Source: Eretmocerus hayati (Eukaryota > Arthropoda > Insecta > Hymenoptera > Aphelinidae). Taken from it: a stretch of 64,000 nt of DNA. Both the position numbers and the translations under genes were made by a program. Positions within the stretch are counted from its first letter, which is position 1, and every line of letters begins with the position of its first letter. Positions 60,973 through 64,000 of this stretch are shown here, piece after piece. The stretch lies in NCBI GenBank assembly GCA_029851415.1, contig CM056741.1, positions 83,218,282-83,282,281 of the forward strand, read 5' to 3'. The notes beneath the pieces were generated by a model. The model ran no database searches and was not told where the DNA came from. It saw nothing but the letters and a program-made list of their open reading frames with translations.

Positions 60973-61545
60973 TGTGTTTTTGGGTTCTACGCTGTTTTTT
61001 CTACATTTATCAATATTCTCAGCCTTTTCGGCTGAACAATGGATTTTTCTGCGCATGCGCAGGAATTTAGACTGCTGAGACCATTCTTATTGAAAAGCCG
61101 AGAAAATTTCCTTCAAAACGACCATCTGGCAAAGTCAATTCCATGCACTTGGCCCAAAGTTACATCGCGTCAATGAAGAAGCATCCTCAAGAGGGGTAAA
61201 TGCAGATCTTGCACAAATTCCCCATTAGTATCGTGACTCGAGTAGAAGTGTCATCATTCTTTAGACCTTCTAAATTTGGGCCTAATACATCGAGTTGACT
61301 CCGCCAGGTAGTCATTTTGAAGGGAATTTTCTCGGCTTTTCAATGAAAATGGTTTCAGCAGTCTCAATTCCTGCGCATGCGCAGAAAAATCCATTTTCCA
61401 ACCAAAAAAGCTGAGAATATTGATAAAACGTAGAAAAAACAGCGTAGAACCCAAGAACACAAATCAGGACCACTTTTTCTGGAAGAGCACGCAATTTTAC
61501 ATCAAAATATGGATTTCCAGATTTAAAAAAAATGGGTTTCTGAGG
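60973..61545. other. inner arms and loop of the TA-flanked palindrome
   Basis: Sequence from ttttcggctgaa/gcgcatgcgcagg to cctgcgcatgcgc/aaaaaagctgag is the inverted pair around a loop at about 61125-61310. No coding content. Confidence 0.7.
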
Positions 61546-61882
61546 TGTAACGCGGGACAGGAGTTTCCGGAAGGAACACGAGTTATTGCAGAACAGAGTG
61601 ACTTTAATGAGACTAAATAGAGGAGAAAGAGAGTGTGTGCTTCTAGGTTGGTTGATCGAGCGGTAATGGTCGCGATGGGACTCATCCCGAAGGCGATGAG
61701 TCTGTCGGCCTGAAGTAGTACCCGGGGGAGGTACGCGTATCTCCGTCAAAACGCTGACGACGCACCTGCGACGGCCGACGAGCAGCGCAGCAACGTTGCG
61801 CGGCTCGCGGATCTGTCGCCGGTGCATCGTCATGGGACGGGGGGAGGCGAGGGGCAAACGACCCGAGCCTTCCCACGTCACA
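61546..61882 (+). mobile_element. probable solo LTR (337 bp)
   Basis: A GC-rich segment beginning TGTAACGCGGGACAGG and ending CCCACGTCACA (TG...CA), flanked by GAGG on both sides (61542-61545, 61883-61886). The surrounding palindrome arm is continuous across it when compared with the opposite arm at about 53310-53340. A 4-bp duplication suits a Ty3/Gypsy LTR. The orientation is tentative; a small DNA element with TGTRACG ends is the alternative. Confidence 0.65.
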
Positions 61883-62238
61883 GAGGAATCGAATTTTTTC
61901 TGTTTTCCACCTTTCTGCTCATAGGGGGCGTCCGTGTCCGCAAAAAATTTTTTTCGAAACATATTTCAAAGATTCCTGAAAGACCCTTCGAATGCCACTG
62001 TTTGCGTGGTCGTATCTCATCTCAAGTCGGAACTACACCCGTTTTACTGGAAAAAGATTGGTATTTTTTCCTAAAAACACTATTGCAAAGATATTCCCCA
62101 CGAAAACAAAAAATTTTTTTTGAACCCCATAGAGAGTGACAATTTCATTTTTTGGACCATAGAATCGATTAAGAATAGTGGAAAAAGAATCTGAGATATG
62201 TCTGCAATTCGTGGTCCGCTTCCGCGCGGAATCACTCA

Positions 62239-62729
62239 TATTGTAGCTCAGAGAATGAGCTTCATGATAACAAAGAAAAGTGTCCGATTTCATGAAGTTT
62301 CATATAAAAAAATCATCATACAAACTCGTGGAACATTCCAGAGTTTTTATGTATTAGTATATACATATTTACACCTCCGTGTATGTCTATTCACCACGCG
62401 CGACACTAGAAAGGGAGCAAACGTCTGCCTTACCGGCTCCAATACGCGCAAAGATTGGAATACTATAGAGAGATTAATAGTACGTATATTTCAAAGATCA
62501 TTAAATGAAATTATAATTTTGGGGTTTTAGCACTCACATGCCCCCCCCCCCATTAAAATTTGAATTTTTGCCATGAAAAATGAAAATTTTAATCAAAACC
62601 TTGACAAAACTCAAAATTTTGTTACTGTCAATGAATGTAATTCGTATTCAAATATCGAAAGGATAGCGCTGATTCCGCTGAGGGATTAGGATGGATCTAG
62701 AACCGAGGAATGGTTGAGATCAGATCGCT
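62239..62729. other. no gene recognised
   Basis: AT-rich sequence with a C-run at about 62541-62550. No repeat partner was seen in the window. Confidence 0.6.
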
Positions 62730-64000
62730 TTAATGCAGAGTCCCATGCAACATTTGTGCCCCCCACTGCCCTTTTGAATCGTGTGTGCTTGCGGATATGG
62801 TTGATCGCCGTCCCTTCGAGAACGCGGCTCCGATGATCCTCCCACTACTCGAAAACTTCAGTGGGTGATGCAAATCGGATTGGGATATCTTCTCCCGAAG
62901 GTAATTTATTCTTGCCTGCCTCTGAAGTGAAATCTGAAATTTGGGATTCATTTTTTGTGGGTTTGAATTCACTCCACTGTGGATTTTTATGGTTTCTCCC
63001 TCCCGATCCTTACGATCGTTTGAGGGTGATTTTTCGAAAGCAGAGCCTCCATTCAGTAGGTTGATTGGATAAGGCGAGACTGCTTCTTTATTTGAGAGCG
63101 AGTCCGTCTCGGTTGCACACTTTGTGCAGGTTGTATCTTTCGATTTCTGTGTTTGATACGGATTTTGATTTTGTTTAAATTCCTTTATCTCTTGAATCTG
63201 GAGTGTGATAATTGGATGAGTCGGGGACCTGGTTCCACCGCCCTGTCGTTTTTCGAGAGGACAGGTGTTTGGGTTGGATTCTACTTCTCCACTCGCACCT
63301 TGCCTTTTGTCAAATTGACAATCATTCTGGGGGTCCGAGAAACAAGATGCAACTACTGCACGTTCCCCGGATCCAAAGATTCATATTTTGGAACTTTGTA
63401 CGATTTTTGTTTCTCCTTATACTCAACGTTTAACTTGTTCGAAGACCAAGAAGAGTTTTGTTTTTGCTGGCAATTCTTGTTCGACGCATCATCGCGGTCA
63501 GAATCAGCCAAAATATTGAGAAAAGTAGATTCGGTTTTCTCTGCTTGACATCGAAGGCCAGCTCTCAGATCCCGATCAAAGTGAAAACTGAGTTGACTGA
63601 TTATTTCAGCGTCAGTCTGCCCCCCGTCCACCTTGAAAGCGATATTGTATAGTTTCATGGCGTACTGAACTCTTATCAGCTTGCCGTCGGATTTGAATTT
63701 TCCAAATTCTAATTCCATTTTGAATTTTCTTTGAACACTCTTATTCCAATAATGTTCTCGGAAGAGACATTCAAAGTCCATAAGAGACTCAATCTCATTT
63801 TTTTGGAGATTATACCAGCTGAGAGCTGTTCCTTCTAAGGATTTTGACAACACAAGATGGAGTTCTTGGTCATCCAACTCTATGGTTTCAATGTACCGCT
63901 GGAGTTCCTTCAAAAATCTCACGGGACGCTCTGGGGCTTCTCCTTTGAAGACAGGAGGTTGGAATTTCAATTTTCTGGCAATGGGTTCAGATGATCCAAA
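62730..64000 (-). pseudogene. Ty3/Gypsy-like Gag fragment, runs off the window
   Basis: On the minus strand the frame is open at the window edge and includes KFQPPVFKGEAPERPVRFL and GTALSWYNLQKNEIESL with FECLFREHYWNKSVQRKF, the usual Gag capsid signature of Gypsy-like elements. It then becomes Lys/Ser/Gln-rich. The first frame stops near 63353. In another frame the Gag tail continues (paired Cys at CSSC near 63345 and CTKC near 63090, then MNSNPQKMNPKFQISLQRQ to about 62730), so at least one frameshift is present. No protease or RT follows within the window. The assignment is from the Gag signature only. Confidence 0.65.

Larger units (their letters stand above)
52983..62238. mobile_element. 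TA-flanked palindromic element carrying nested insertions
   Basis: The ends TGAGTAATTCCGCGCGAAAG and, inverted, TGAGTGATTCCGCGCGGAAG are flanked by TA. The left arm is 52983-53409 plus about 60973-61125; the right arm is about 61310-61545 plus 61887-62238. Without the BEL element and the solo LTR the unit is about 1.35 kb, with arms near 580 bp and a loop near 185 bp. The TA target suggests a Tc1/mariner- or pogo-like origin (inference). No transposase was found. Confidence 0.75.

Overview
The window is eukaryotic repeat DNA, most probably from an arthropod (an insect is likely). The evidence is R1-clade and CR1/L2-like LINEs with arthropod-style ORF1 proteins, a BEL/Pao LTR retrotransposon, foldback-type and MITE-type palindromes, long TC/GA microsatellites, AT-rich spacers, and no bacterial operons or ribosome-binding sites. 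I found no convincing host gene, tRNA, rRNA or CRISPR array. Species cannot be resolved.

Positions 1-45,390 form an almost unbroken chain of non-LTR retrotransposons joined end to end through (TC)n/(GA)n tracts. Five groups take part. R1-like elements (called R1L here) lie at 1-1110, 9243-16109, 21933-23169, 29862-30280, 36530-36822, 37003-39590, 42405-42735 and 44332-45390. A CR1/L2-like family (LINE-A) lies at 1571-5939, 17793-21884, 35399-36478, 36880-37002 and 39605-40774. LINE-D RT fragments lie at 1151-1570 and 41012-42402. LINE-E lies at 23210-29861. ORF1-only half-LINEs (H1-H5) lie at 5935-7545, 7546-9191, 16145-17777, 30281-35365 and 42736-44288. At every junction I could read, R1L has GA on its sense strand and the other families have TC on theirs.

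DNA-type palindromes have inserted into these LINEs: a foldback-like element in R1L ORF1 (13951-15768), a 1.5-kb palindrome in the LINE-E endonuclease (25349-26860), a 175-bp insert in the LINE-E RT (28228-28402), a 3-kb composite palindrome in the H4 leader (31970-34941), and a 331-bp MITE in a LINE-A 3' UTR (39760-40090).

Positions 45,391-52,982 carry no recognisable gene. They hold a TTAA-flanked palindrome built of three hairpins (46915-47479), two MITEs and a 272-bp tandem array. Positions 52,983-62,238 are a TA-flanked palindrome split by a decayed BEL/Pao element (53410-60967, 5-bp target duplication) and a probable solo LTR (61546-61882). The right edge (62730-64000, minus) holds part of a Ty3/Gypsy-like gag that runs out of the window.

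Nearly all coding regions are broken. The longest open ones are the H3 ORF1 (265 codons) and the 5'-truncated R1L RT at 37003-38610. In an autonomous LINE, ORF1 coats the RNA while the endonuclease nicks target DNA and the RT copies the RNA at the nick. The half-LINEs carry only the coat protein and would depend on enzymes from another element.
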